Part shown: piece after piece, positions 54,799 through 63,183 of the stretch | How positions within the stretch are numbered: the stretch's first letter is position 1 | Layout of the letters: each line of letters opens with the position of its first letter | DNA from: Zobellella endophytica | Lineage (GTDB): Bacteria; Pseudomonadota; Gammaproteobacteria; Enterobacterales; Aeromonadaceae | DNA: 64,000 nt | Reading direction: 5' to 3' | Assembly: GCF_003012775.1 (NCBI RefSeq) | Contig: NZ_PXYG01000002.1 | Coordinates: forward strand, 372,001-436,000 | Program-made: the position numbers and the translations under genes | The notes under the pieces: model-generated | Told to the model about the DNA's origin: nothing | Seen by the model: the letters and a program-made list of their open reading frames with translations, nothing else | The model's database searches: none

Positions 54799-54939
54799 GA
54801 GCCTGTTCAAGGTCTCGCGAGCTAGAGCCATGCAAGGCAAAAACAGGCGAGGAAGCGGAGTTTACGAGCTGTAAATGAGCATTCCGAGCCTGTTTTTAAC
54901 GCAGCAGGGCCGACACGCAGCAGACTTTGAGCAGGTTCT
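54798..54939. mobile_element. 142-bp MITE-like element with terminal inverted repeats
   Basis: Imperfect terminal repeats AGAGCCTGTTCAAGGTCT (54798-54815) and the complement of AGACTTTGAGCAGGTTCT (54922-54939) enclose a second inverted repeat AAAAACAGGC/GCCTGTTTTT (54839-54848 and 54888-54897). It has no coding capacity. It begins at the sphA stop codon. I recall closely similar sequences dispersed in other gammaproteobacteria. The hairpin may also end sphA transcription. Confidence 0.75.
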
Positions 54940-54977
54940 AAGCCGCGGGAGCCCGCCCGCGCCGGCTCTCCTTACTC

Positions 54978-56675
54978 CTACTCCAGTTTCTTCATGCGGT
55001 AGGCCAGCGCCGGCCGGGTCAGGCCCAGGATGCGGGCCGCCCTGGACACATTGCCCTCGGCGGTATTGAGGGCGTGGCGGATCAGGCTCTGCTCCAGGTT
55101 TTCCAGGCTGAAGTCCTCGGTCAGCAATCGGGTACACCAGTCATCCGGCTCATCGTCCGCCTCGGCGGCCGTCTCCCGCAGGGAGCCGTCCAGGCGTACC
55201 CGGCCCACCGCCGAACCGTTGTCTTTGAAAGCGGGAAAGAAGCTGCATACTTCTATCTCGTTGTTGTTGTCGGTGAGGATGATGCCGCGCTCTATCAGGT
55301 TTTCCAGCTCGCGGATATTGCCCGGCCACTCATACGCCAGCAGGGCTTCCCGCGCCTTGTCGGTCACCCCCAGGATGCGCTTGTTGTACATGGCCTGGTA
55401 GCGATTGAGGAAATGCTGCACCAGCAGCGGTATGTCTTCCTTGCGCTCCCGCAGCGGCGGAATATGCACCGGAAAGATATTCAGCCGATAGAACAAATCC
55501 GCCCGAAAGCGCCCCTCCCGCACCGCCTGCTGCAGATCTTCGTTGGTGGCGGTGACCACCCGCACATCGATACGGCGGGTACGCACGTCCCCCACCCGCT
55601 CCAGCTCGCCTTCCTGCAGCACCCGCAGCAGGCTGGCCTGGGCCCGGGACGACAGCTCCACCACCTCGTCCAGGAAGATGGTGCCGCCGTCGGCCCGCTC
55701 GAACTTGCCTTCCCGGCTCTGGGTGGCGCCGGTATAGGCGCCCTTTTCCACCCCGAACAGCTCCGCCTCTATCAAGTCCGGCGGTATGCAGGCGCAATTC
55801 ACCGCCACGAAGGGCTGGTCGGCCCGGTCGCTGGCCACATGCAGGCCGCGGGCGAACACCTCCTTGCCGACCCCGGTTTCCCCCAGCAGCAACACCGTCA
55901 CCCGGCTGTGGGAGGCCCGCTGGATCAGTTTGCACACCTGGCGGAAGGCGGCCGACTGGCCGATGGAGTTGAATACCCGGTAGTCGTCTTCGGACTCGTC
56001 GCCCACGCTGTCGCGCAGCTTGACCAGCTCGCTCCTGAGCGCGAACAGCTCTTCCGCCACCGGGTCCGGCAGCATGAATTTCTCGATTTCCGCCTGGTCT
56101 TCCCATTCCTGGGCCGGCTTGCCGACGATGCTGCAGTGCGCGTCGCCCATGGCCACGCAACGCACTTCCTTGTAGATGATGGTCCGTCCCATGAAATAGC
56201 TGGTGTAGCCGCTGGCGTAACCGAGCAGGGTCCAGCAGATGGGCTCATCGGCGTGGCCGAACTCGTTCTGGTGCACGTCCGCCTCGTAGGAGTTGAACCA
56301 GTCGAACTCGCCGAGAAAGTGGCCCGAGTCCATGTCCAGCTCCAGCCGGGTGGGCACCACCTTGACCATGCCCCGGATGCCGTGCATCTGGGGCCCGGCC
56401 ATAAAGCACTCTTCCCGGGCGATATGAGGACGTACCTTACGGGCGATTTCGGCGTCCTTCATGCCGGAGTGATAGCCGAAGCGCATCAGGAAGCGCTTGG
56501 CCCGCTGCACCCCAAGGGTCTCAATCAACTCCTTTCGCAACAACCCCATCACGGTGGCGTGGATCAACAGCATGCGCTGTTCGTTGAACCAGATTTTTCC
56601 CTGCTCCCCATCGAAGCGGATACCGGCGATCAGGTCTCCGGCTTCGGGGATCTTCAGGCTTTCAAGATCTCTCAT
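54978..56675 (-). CDS. dmpR: DmpR/XylR-type sigma-54-dependent activator of phenol catabolism
   Basis: A 565-residue regulator. The N-terminal sensor (residues 1 to about 210, XylR-N plus V4R domain) shows [19 protein letters not shown] and the [15 protein letters not shown] cysteine block that binds zinc in DmpR. A linker leads to the AAA+ domain with Walker [13 protein letters not shown], the sigma-54 loop KGAYTGA (Tyr variant of GAFTGA) and Walker [10 protein letters not shown]. The C-terminal Fis-type HTH is [20 protein letters not shown]. Phenols bind directly to such sensors. It lies between sphA and the divergent dmpK operon, with sites for itself on both sides. Confidence 0.95.
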   Translation of the reverse strand: MRDLESLKIPEAGDLIAGIRFDGEQGKIWFNEQRMLLIHATVMGLLRKELIETLGVQRAKRFLMRFGYHSGMKDAEIARKVRPHIAREECFMAGPQMHGIRGMVKVVPTRLELDMDSGHFLGEFDWFNSYEADVHQNEFGHADEPICWTLLGYASGYTSYFMGRTIIYKEVRCVAMGDAHCSIVGKPAQEWEDQAEIEKFMLPDPVAEELFALRSELVKLRDSVGDESEDDYRVFNSIGQSAAFRQVCKLIQRASHSRVTVLLLGETGVGKEVFARGLHVASDRADQPFVAVNCACIPPDLIEAELFGVEKGAYTGATQSREGKFERADGGTIFLDEVVELSSRAQASLLRVLQEGELERVGDVRTRRIDVRVVTATNEDLQQAVREGRFRADLFYRLNIFPVHIPPLRERKEDIPLLVQHFLNRYQAMYNKRILGVTDKAREALLAYEWPGNIRELENLIERGIILTDNNNEIEVCSFFPAFKDNGSAVGRVRLDGSLRETAAEADDEPDDWCTRLLTEDFSLENLEQSLIRHALNTAEGNVSRAARILGLTRPALAYRMKKLE

Positions 56676-56774
56676 CGGGCACTTTGCTCCCTGTCCATGG
56701 CTGCGATCAGTCCCCCGTCCGGGGCGGTGGCCGGCACTGTCTGTTGCCGGCTAGTGTATGGGGCCGACCCCAGG

Positions 56775-56829
56775 TTATCAATTGATTAAATAACTAACAC
56801 CAAAGCAACAAAGTTAATCAAATGATTAA
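56775..56829 (+). promoter_or_regulatory. DmpR-like upstream activator sites
   Basis: Two near-palindromes, TTATCAATTGATTAA (56775-56789) and TTAATCAAATGATTAA (56814-56829), match the XylR/DmpR site pattern. They lie about 110 to 165 bases before the -24 box of dmpK, the expected distance. The first is also just upstream of dmpR, so it may influence that gene. Confidence 0.8.
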
Positions 56830-56938
56830 TTCAGCGCTCCTTACCCCCGTTTCCCATGTCGCTCCAACAACACCGGAAATAAAAATAAAATCATAATAAT
56901 CAAAAACATAAATAAATAACCCTGCGTACCTCACGGTT

Positions 56939-56954
56939 TGGCACAAGCGTTGCT
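56939..56954 (+). promoter_or_regulatory. sigma-54 promoter of the phenol hydroxylase-cat operon
   Basis: TGGCAC-N5-TTGCT is a full match to the -24/-12 consensus and closely resembles the dmp Po promoter as I recall it. The dmpK start is 63 bases downstream. The gap 56676-57016 otherwise contains AT-rich DNA suited to bending (IHF-type), but I do not name a specific IHF site. Confidence 0.9.
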
Positions 56955-57016
56955 CTATTGGGGCATGGGTTAACAAAAGGTTGCCCAAGGCCAAGAGACA
57001 GACAGGAGGTGTAAGG

Positions 57017-57310
57017 ATGACGACCCCATTACCGTCAGCACAGAGCCAGGACGGAAGCGGCAGGCTGACCAAGTACATCCGTGTACGCAGTGCCCCGGAC
57101 GCCCGCTTTGTCGAGTTCGACTTCGCCATCGACGATCCCGGCCTGTTCGTCGAACTGGTGCTGCCGCGGGACGCCTTCGACACCTTCTGCGCCGTCAACC
57201 GGGTGGTGACCATGACCCGGGAGCAGACCGAGGCCATCGACGCCGAGCTGGACAAGTGGCGCTACGGCGAAGAAACCCTGATGAGCCGCAACCGCGACCA
57301 GGCCCAGTAA
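57017..57310 (+). CDS. dmpK: phenol hydroxylase assembly protein DmpK
   Basis: A 97-residue protein of the DmpK/phenol hydroxylase subunit P0 family, which is thought to help load iron into the oxygenase rather than take part in turnover. It shows TKYIRVRSAPDARFVEFDFAI and the CAVNRVVTMT block. The start at 57017 follows GGAGG by 7 bases; earlier codons are unsupported. It is the first gene under the sigma-54 promoter. Confidence 0.92.
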   Translation: MTTPLPSAQSQDGSGRLTKYIRVRSAPDARFVEFDFAIDDPGLFVELVLPRDAFDTFCAVNRVVTMTREQTEAIDAELDKWRYGEETLMSRNRDQAQ

Positions 57311-57335
57311 CCAATCCCCAGCAAGGAGCAAGCAG

Positions 57336-58328
57336 ATGACACTGGAAATCAAAACCGCATCGGTGGAGCCGATACGCCAGACCTTCGCCAATATCAGCCG
57401 CCGTTTCGGCGACAAGCCGGCGACCCGCTATCAGGAAGCCACCTACGATGTGCAGGCCGAGGCCAACTTCCACTACCGTCCCCTGTGGCAGCCGGAGAAG
57501 GAGCTCAACGACAAAAGCCGCACCGCCATCGAAATGGCCGACTGGTACGGCTTCCGGGATCCGCGCCAGTTCTATTACGGCGCCTATGTGCAGCAACGGG
57601 CCCGCATGCAGGAAGGGGCCGAGAACAACTACGCCTTCTTCGAAAAACGCGAGCTGGCCGCCAACCTGGGCGACGAGCTGAAGGCCGCCATCACCCGCTT
57701 CCTGCTGCCCCTGCGCCATGTGGAGCAGGCCGCCAACCTCAACCACATGTACGGCGCCGACTACGGCTACGGCACCGCCATCACCCAGGCCCAGCTGTTC
57801 GCCGGCATGGATCGCTTAGGCATGGCCCAGTACCTGTCCCGCATCGGCCTGCTGCTGGACGACAACAGCGGCGATGCCCTGGCCCTGGCCCGGGCCAAGG
57901 AGCACTGGATGAAGGATCCGGCCTGGCAGGGGGTACGCGCCCTGTGCGAGGAAACCCTGGTCACCAAGGACTGGTTCGAGCTGTTCGTGGCCCAGGCCCT
58001 GGTGCTGGACACCCTGCTCAACGAACTGTTCTACCGCCGGCTCGACGCCTGGCTGGTGGCCAACGGCGGCCGCGACCTGGGCCTGCTCACCGAATTCATG
58101 CAGGACTGCCACAAGGATCTGGGCCGCTGGAGCGACAGCGTGTTCAAGGTCGCCGCCGGCGAAAGCGAGCACAACCGCCAGCAGCTGCAGCAATGGGCCC
58201 ATCACTGGCGGAGCAAGGCCGCCGAAGCCCTGGCCCCCCTGGCCGGTGACATGCTGGGCGAAGGCGCCCTGGATGCCGCCCTCGCCGAACTCGACAAACG
58301 CATCGCCAAAGCCGGCCTTAACCAGTAA
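57336..58328 (+). CDS. dmpL: phenol hydroxylase oxygenase beta subunit DmpL
   Basis: A 330-residue beta subunit of the multicomponent phenol hydroxylase, a ferritin-like helical protein without iron ligands. Typical blocks are FANISRRFGDKPATRYQEATYDVQ, EMADWYGFRDPRQFYYGAYVQQRARMQE and NLNHMYGADYGYGT. It forms the dimeric (LNO)2 oxygenase with DmpN and DmpO. AAGGAG precedes the ATG. Confidence 0.96.
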   Translation: MTLEIKTASVEPIRQTFANISRRFGDKPATRYQEATYDVQAEANFHYRPLWQPEKELNDKSRTAIEMADWYGFRDPRQFYYGAYVQQRARMQEGAENNYAFFEKRELAANLGDELKAAITRFLLPLRHVEQAANLNHMYGADYGYGTAITQAQLFAGMDRLGMAQYLSRIGLLLDDNSGDALALARAKEHWMKDPAWQGVRALCEETLVTKDWFELFVAQALVLDTLLNELFYRRLDAWLVANGGRDLGLLTEFMQDCHKDLGRWSDSVFKVAAGESEHNRQQLQQWAHHWRSKAAEALAPLAGDMLGEGALDAALAELDKRIAKAGLNQ

Positions 58329-58341
58329 AGGAAGCAAGACC

Positions 58342-58611
58342 ATGTCAAAGGTTTATCTCGCCCTGCAGGACAACGATATGTCCCGCTACATCGTCGAGGC
58401 CATAGAGGAAGACAACCCCGAGGCCACCATCAACCATCAGCCGGCGATGATCCGCATCGAAAACGAGGATCGGCTGGTGATCAAGCGGGCCACCGTCGAG
58501 GACAAGCTGGGCCGGGACTGGGACGTGCAGGAGCTGCACCTCAACCTGATCACCCTGGGCGGCAATGTGGATGAAGACGACGAGCAGCTCACGCTGAGCT
58601 GGAACAGTTAA
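58342..58611 (+). CDS. dmpM: phenol hydroxylase effector protein DmpM
   Basis: An 89-residue cofactor-less regulatory protein (MmoB/DmpM family) needed for efficient coupling of the diiron oxygenase. It shows VYLALQDNDMSRYIVEAIEEDNP and VIKRATVEDKLGRDWDVQELHLNLI. The ATG at 58342 is preceded by AAAGGAAG; the longer open frame overlaps dmpL and is rejected. Confidence 0.95.
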   Translation: MSKVYLALQDNDMSRYIVEAIEEDNPEATINHQPAMIRIENEDRLVIKRATVEDKLGRDWDVQELHLNLITLGGNVDEDDEQLTLSWNS

Positions 58612-58625
58612 GGGAGGAACGACTC

Positions 58626-60131
58626 ATGGCTGCAAAAAAACTGAACATCAAGGACAAGTACCGTCTGCTGACCCGGGATCTGGACTGGGAGTTTTCCTAC
58701 CAGGACCGTAAGGAAGCCTTTCCCTTCGAGGAGTTCGAAGGCATCAAGATCACCGACTGGTCGAAGTGGGAAGACCCCTTCCGCCTGACCATGGACGCCT
58801 ACTGGAAATACCAGGCCGAGAAGGAGAAGAAGCTGTACGCCATCTTCGACGCCTTCGCCCAGAACAATGGCCAGCTCAACATCTCGGATCCGCGCTACGT
58901 CAACGCCATCAAGATCTTCCTGACCGGGGTCAGCCCGCTGGAATACCAGGCGTACCAGGGCTACGCCCACGTGGGGCGCCAGTTCGGCGGCATCGGCGCG
59001 CGCATCGCCTGTCAGATGCAGTCCATCGACGAACTGCGCCATGTGCAGACCCAGATCCACGCCATGAGCCACTACAACAAGTTCTTCGACGGCTTCCAGG
59101 ACTGGACCCACATGCACGACCGGGTGTGGTACCTGTCGGTGCCCAAGTCCTTCTTCGAGGACGCCCGCTCCGCCGGCCCATTCGAGTTCCTGCTGGCGAT
59201 CAGCTTCTCGTTCGAATATGTGCTGACCAACCTGCTGTTCGTGCCCTTTATGTCCGGCGCCGCCCATAACGGCGACATGGCCACCGTCACCTTCGGCTTC
59301 AGCGCCCAGTCCGACGAAGCCCGCCACATGACCCTGGGGCTGGAGATCATCAAGTTCCTGCTGGAGCAGCACGAAGACAACCTGCCCATAGTGCAGAAGT
59401 GGATCGACAAATGGTTCTGGCGCGGCACCCGCTTGCTGTCCATCGTGGCCATGATGATGGACTACATGCTGCCCAACAAGGTGATGTCCTGGAAGGAGGC
59501 CTGGGAGGTCTACTTCGAGGAAGCCGGCGGCGCCCTGTTCAAGGATCTGGCCCGCTACGGCATCCGCATGCCCAAGTACAGCGAAGTGATCGAGAAGGAG
59601 AAAGAGCACATCTCCCACCAGGCCTGGTGGATCTTCTACAACTTCGGCCACGCCGCCGGTTTCCATACCTGGATCCCCACCGACGAGGAGCTGGACTGGC
59701 TGAGCGAGAAGTACCCGGACACCTTCGACAAGTACTACCGCCCCCGCTGGGAGCTGGCCAAACAGATGGAGGCCGAGGGCAAGCGCTTCTACAGCAACGG
59801 CCTGCCGCAACTGTGCCAGGTGTGCCAGGTGCCCATGACCTTTACCGAGATGGACAGCGATCCGGGCCAGATCAGCTACCGCTCCGCCATGCACGAAGGC
59901 GAGCGCTACCACATGTGCTCCGACGGCTGCCACGACATCTTCTGCGACGAGCCCGAAAAGTTCGTGCAGTCCTGGCTGCCGGTGCACCAGATACTGCAGG
60001 GCAACTGCGGCGGTCCGGGCCTGGAAGAGGTGCTGAGCGAGTACTACCGCATGAATGTCGGCGCCGACAACATGGACATCAAGGACTCGCCCGACGAGCG
60101 TCGTTGGAAACAGTGGAAAGGCGTGGCCTGA
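58626..60131 (+). CDS. dmpN: phenol hydroxylase oxygenase alpha subunit DmpN
   Basis: A 501-residue diiron catalytic subunit. Iron ligands are in IDELRHVQTQIHAMSH (E-x-x-H) and SDEARHMTLGLEI (E-x-x-H), with further Glu residues in PLEYQAYQGYAHV and FSFEYVLTN. A C-terminal YHS-like zinc region has LCQVCQVPMTF and YHMCSDGCHDIFCDEPEKF. It hydroxylates phenol and methylphenols to catechols. AGGGAGG precedes the ATG. Length matches DmpN of Pseudomonas sp. CF600. Confidence 0.97.
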   Translation: MAAKKLNIKDKYRLLTRDLDWEFSYQDRKEAFPFEEFEGIKITDWSKWEDPFRLTMDAYWKYQAEKEKKLYAIFDAFAQNNGQLNISDPRYVNAIKIFLTGVSPLEYQAYQGYAHVGRQFGGIGARIACQMQSIDELRHVQTQIHAMSHYNKFFDGFQDWTHMHDRVWYLSVPKSFFEDARSAGPFEFLLAISFSFEYVLTNLLFVPFMSGAAHNGDMATVTFGFSAQSDEARHMTLGLEIIKFLLEQHEDNLPIVQKWIDKWFWRGTRLLSIVAMMMDYMLPNKVMSWKEAWEVYFEEAGGALFKDLARYGIRMPKYSEVIEKEKEHISHQAWWIFYNFGHAAGFHTWIPTDEELDWLSEKYPDTFDKYYRPRWELAKQMEAEGKRFYSNGLPQLCQVCQVPMTFTEMDSDPGQISYRSAMHEGERYHMCSDGCHDIFCDEPEKFVQSWLPVHQILQGNCGGPGLEEVLSEYYRMNVGADNMDIKDSPDERRWKQWKGVA

Positions 60132-60182
60132 CCCGGGCCCGGCAACCGGGGGCCACGGCCCCCCAACAAGGAGACAGTTATC

Positions 60183-60545
60183 ATGGCGGTTATCGCACTC
60201 AAGCAAGATTACAAGGGTGAAGTCAGGGACGCCCGGGCCAACTTCGGCGGCAATATCCTGGTGTACATCGGCTGGGATGAGCACCTGCTGTTCTGCTCGG
60301 CCAAGACCTTTCCCCTGCCCCCGGCCATGAGCTTCGGCGATCTGCTGGACAAGGTGATGCCGGAAGGCTTCGGCCAGCATCCGGATTTCGAACAGATCGA
60401 CTGGAGCCGGGTGCAGTGGCGGCTCAACGGCGAGCCGCTGCATCCCTCCCGGGAGCAGACCCTGGAGCAGCTGGGCTTCGATCACAAATCGCTGCTGCGG
60501 TTCAGGACCCCGGGGCTGAACGGCTACAAGGGCACAGGTGTTTAA
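60183..60545 (+). CDS. dmpO: phenol hydroxylase oxygenase gamma subunit DmpO
   Basis: A 120-residue small subunit of the oxygenase. It shows GEVRDARANFGGNILVYIGWDEHLLFCS and the PEGFGQHPDFEQIDWSRVQW block of the family. It lies 51 bases after dmpN and 9 bases before dmpP. AAGGAG lies upstream of the ATG. It has no cofactor of its own. Confidence 0.95.
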   Translation: MAVIALKQDYKGEVRDARANFGGNILVYIGWDEHLLFCSAKTFPLPPAMSFGDLLDKVMPEGFGQHPDFEQIDWSRVQWRLNGEPLHPSREQTLEQLGFDHKSLLRFRTPGLNGYKGTGV

Positions 60546-60554
60546 GGAGGACTT

Positions 60555-61616
60555 ATGAGCTACGAAGTCACCATAGAGCCCACCGGCGATGTGATCGAGG
60601 TGGAAGAAGGACAAACCATACTGGATGCCGCCCTGCGTCAGGGGGTGTGGCTGCCCTTCGCCTGCGGCCACGGCACCTGCGGCACCTGCAAGGTGCAGGT
60701 GGTCGACGGTTTCGCCGACGTGGGCGAGGCCTCGCCCTTCGCCCTGATGGACGTGGAGCGGGAAGAAGGCAAGGTGCTGGCCTGCTGCTGCAAGCCCGAG
60801 TCCGATCTGGTGATCGAGGCCGACATCGACGTGGATCCCGACTTCGCCGGCCATCCGGTGGAGGACTACCAGGGCACCGTCACCGGGATCACCGCCCTCT
60901 CCCCCACCATCCGCGGCATCCGCATCGAGCTGGATCGGGACATGACTTTCCAGGCCGGCCAGTACATCAACCTGCAGGTGCCCGGGGTAACCGGCAGCCG
61001 CGCCTTCTCCCTGGCCAACCCGCCCGCCGCCAGGCGGGAGATAGAACTGCATGTGCGCAAGGTCGAGGGCGGCGCCGCCACCAGCTGGCTGCACGAGGAG
61101 CTCAAGGTGGGCGACCGGCTGAGCCTATCCGGCCCCTATGGCCAGTTCTTCGTGCGCAAGTCCGACGAGGGGGGCGCCATCTTTATCGCCGGCGGCTCCG
61201 GCCTGTCCAGCCCCCAGTCGATGATCCTGGATCTGCTGGCCGAGGGCGACCAGCGCCCCCTCTACCTGTTCCAGGGCGCGCGCAACGTCGCCGAGCTTTA
61301 CAACCGGGAACTGTTCGAGCGGCTGGCCGCCGAGCACGACCACTTCCACTACATACCGGCGCTCAACGCCCCGCTGCCGGAGGACGACTGGCAGGGCTTC
61401 ACCGGCTTCGTGCATGAAGCGGTCGCCGACTATTTCGAGCAGCGCTGCGGCGGCAACAAGGCCTACCTGTGCGGGCCGCCGCCGATGATCGACGCCGCCA
61501 TCACCACCCTGATGCAAAGCCGGCTGTTCGAGCGGGACATCCATATGGAACGCTTCTTCACCGCCGCCGACGGCGCCCAGGAGCAGCCCCGTTCCGCCCT
61601 GTTCAAGCGTATATAA
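60555..61616 (+). CDS. dmpP: phenol hydroxylase reductase DmpP
   Basis: A 353-residue NADH reductase for the oxygenase. The plant-type [2Fe-2S] domain has Cys37, Cys42 and Cys45 in FACGHGTCGTCKV, with the fourth Cys in VLACCCKPES. The FAD domain shows SRAFSLANPPA and the NAD domain shows FIAGGSGLSSPQSMI, ending YLCGPPPMIDAA. It parallels AntC in layout. It is the last dmp hydroxylase gene; instead of dmpQ and dmpB, the cat genes follow after 46 bases. Confidence 0.96.
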   Translation: MSYEVTIEPTGDVIEVEEGQTILDAALRQGVWLPFACGHGTCGTCKVQVVDGFADVGEASPFALMDVEREEGKVLACCCKPESDLVIEADIDVDPDFAGHPVEDYQGTVTGITALSPTIRGIRIELDRDMTFQAGQYINLQVPGVTGSRAFSLANPPAARREIELHVRKVEGGAATSWLHEELKVGDRLSLSGPYGQFFVRKSDEGGAIFIAGGSGLSSPQSMILDLLAEGDQRPLYLFQGARNVAELYNRELFERLAAEHDHFHYIPALNAPLPEDDWQGFTGFVHEAVADYFEQRCGGNKAYLCGPPPMIDAAITTLMQSRLFERDIHMERFFTAADGAQEQPRSALFKRI

Positions 61617-61662
61617 GGAAAACTGGCCATGAATAAATTAAAAAGCGAACAGGAGAGACGAC

Positions 61663-62784
61663 ATGTCGGCAACTATTCAGTCTGTTGAGGCCATCCTGGT
61701 CGACATCCCGACCATACGCCCGCACCAGCTGTCCATGACCACCATGGGCGTCCAGACCATGGTTATCGTACGGATGAAAGACTCTGCCGGTCTCGAAGGG
61801 CTGGGTGAGGCCACCACCATCGGCGGCCTGGCCTACGGCCCGGAAAGCCCCGAAAGCGTCAAGCTGACCATAGATACCTATCTGGCTCCCCTTCTGCTCG
61901 GCCAGCCGACAGACAACATCAACTCCCTGAGGGTCAGGCTGAATCGCCACACCCGAGGCAACAACCTGGCCAAGTCCGCCATCGAGACCGCCTTGCTGGA
62001 TATGCAGGGCAAGCGCCTGAACCGCCCGGTTTCCGACCTGTTGGGCGGCGCCGTACAGCGGCATATTCCCGTACTCTGGACCCTGGCCAGCGGCGATACC
62101 GCAAAAGATATCGATGAAGCCCTGGGCCTGATCGCGGCCAGGCGCCACTGCGATTTTAAACTGAAGATCGGTGCCCGCGCGCTGATGGACGACGTGCGCC
62201 ATGTGGCGGCCATCAAGGCCGCCGTGGGCGACAGCGCCAGCGTACGGGTCGACGTCAACCAGGCCTGGGATGAAGCGAGCGCCGCCAAAGGCATGGCCGA
62301 GCTGCAGGCGGCCGGCATCGACCTGGTCGAGCAGCCGACCCCGATGACGGATCTGGCGGCGCTGGTGCGCCTGTCGGAAAAGTTCCACCTTCCCATTCTG
62401 GCCGACGAAGCCGTGGCCGATTCCTCCGACATGTTCAGCCTGGCCTCCGCCGGTTTTGCCGGCGCGGTGGCCCTGAAGATCGCCAAGGCGGGAGGACCGC
62501 TCCAGGCGCTGGAAGTGGCGACCGTGGCCAGAGCGGCGGGGGTCGGCCTCTATGGCGGCACCCTGCTGGAAGGCACCATCGGCTCCGTTGCCGCGCTGCA
62601 TGCCTGGTCCACGCTCGAAAAAATTCATTGGGGCACCGAGATGTTCGGCCCGCTGCTGATGAAGGACGACATCGTGGTCAGGCGATTGAACTTTCATGAC
62701 AACGGCGTCGAACTGCCCGCCGGCCCCGGCCTGGGCATGGAGATAGATGAAGACAAGCTGGCCTACTACAGCAGAAAAAAATGA
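61663..62784 (+). CDS. catB: muconate cycloisomerase
   Basis: A 373-residue enolase-superfamily enzyme that turns cis,cis-muconate into muconolactone. Catalytic and metal residues are seen as the KxK motif in CDFKLKIGARAL, the Asp in VRVDVNQAWDEA, the Glu in LVEQPTPM and the Asp/Glu in ILADEAVADSSDM. GGAGAG precedes the ATG. There is no terminator between dmpP and catB, so it is probably transcribed from the dmpK sigma-54 promoter. No catR is present in the window. Confidence 0.94.
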   Translation: MSATIQSVEAILVDIPTIRPHQLSMTTMGVQTMVIVRMKDSAGLEGLGEATTIGGLAYGPESPESVKLTIDTYLAPLLLGQPTDNINSLRVRLNRHTRGNNLAKSAIETALLDMQGKRLNRPVSDLLGGAVQRHIPVLWTLASGDTAKDIDEALGLIAARRHCDFKLKIGARALMDDVRHVAAIKAAVGDSASVRVDVNQAWDEASAAKGMAELQAAGIDLVEQPTPMTDLAALVRLSEKFHLPILADEAVADSSDMFSLASAGFAGAVALKIAKAGGPLQALEVATVARAAGVGLYGGTLLEGTIGSVAALHAWSTLEKIHWGTEMFGPLLMKDDIVVRRLNFHDNGVELPAGPGLGMEIDEDKLAYYSRKK

Positions 62785-62836
62785 GTACCGCCGGAAATAA
62801 ACACCGACGCAAAGATGTCCAGACGGAGAAGGAATC

Positions 62837-63127
62837 ATGCTGTTTAAAGTCGAGATGAAGGTAACTATCCCCCATGACATGCCGGCCGACGTTATTGCCG
62901 ACATCAAGGCGCGGGAGAAGGCCTACGCTCAGGCGCTGCAGGCCCGGGGCAAGTGGCGCCACCTGTGGCGGATAGCCGGCAGCTACGCCAACGTCAGCAT
63001 CTTCGATGTGGCCGATAACGCCGAACTGCAGGAGCTGATAAGCGGGCTGCCCCTGTTCCCTTATATGGACATCGGTGTTGCCCCCTTGTGCCGGCATCCC
63101 TCGTCCATTCACGAGGATGACCGCTAA
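62837..63127 (+). CDS. catC: muconolactone delta-isomerase
   Basis: A 96-residue enzyme that converts muconolactone to 3-oxoadipate enol-lactone. MLFKVEMKVTIPHDMPADV, the WRHLWRIAGSYANVSIFDV block and the C-terminal LSGLPLFPYM-like LISGLPLFPYMDIGVAPLC match CatC. It acts as a homodecamer in known cases. AAGGA precedes the ATG. It lies 52 bases after catB. Confidence 0.96.
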   Translation: MLFKVEMKVTIPHDMPADVIADIKAREKAYAQALQARGKWRHLWRIAGSYANVSIFDVADNAELQELISGLPLFPYMDIGVAPLCRHPSSIHEDDR

Positions 63128-63183
63128 ACCATCGGTCCTATTCCACGACCAAACAAGTCACAAACACGCAAGGAGCTAGAGCA

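Noticed and set aside
58608-61094. 828-codon minus-strand frame opposite dmpN, dmpO and dmpP
   Set aside because: Shadow of three recognised phenol hydroxylase genes on the plus strand.
61617-61662. Short frame MNKLKSEQERR before catB
   Set aside because: It starts at an ATG at 61629 and has only a dozen codons before the catB start; more likely leader containing the catB ribosome site.
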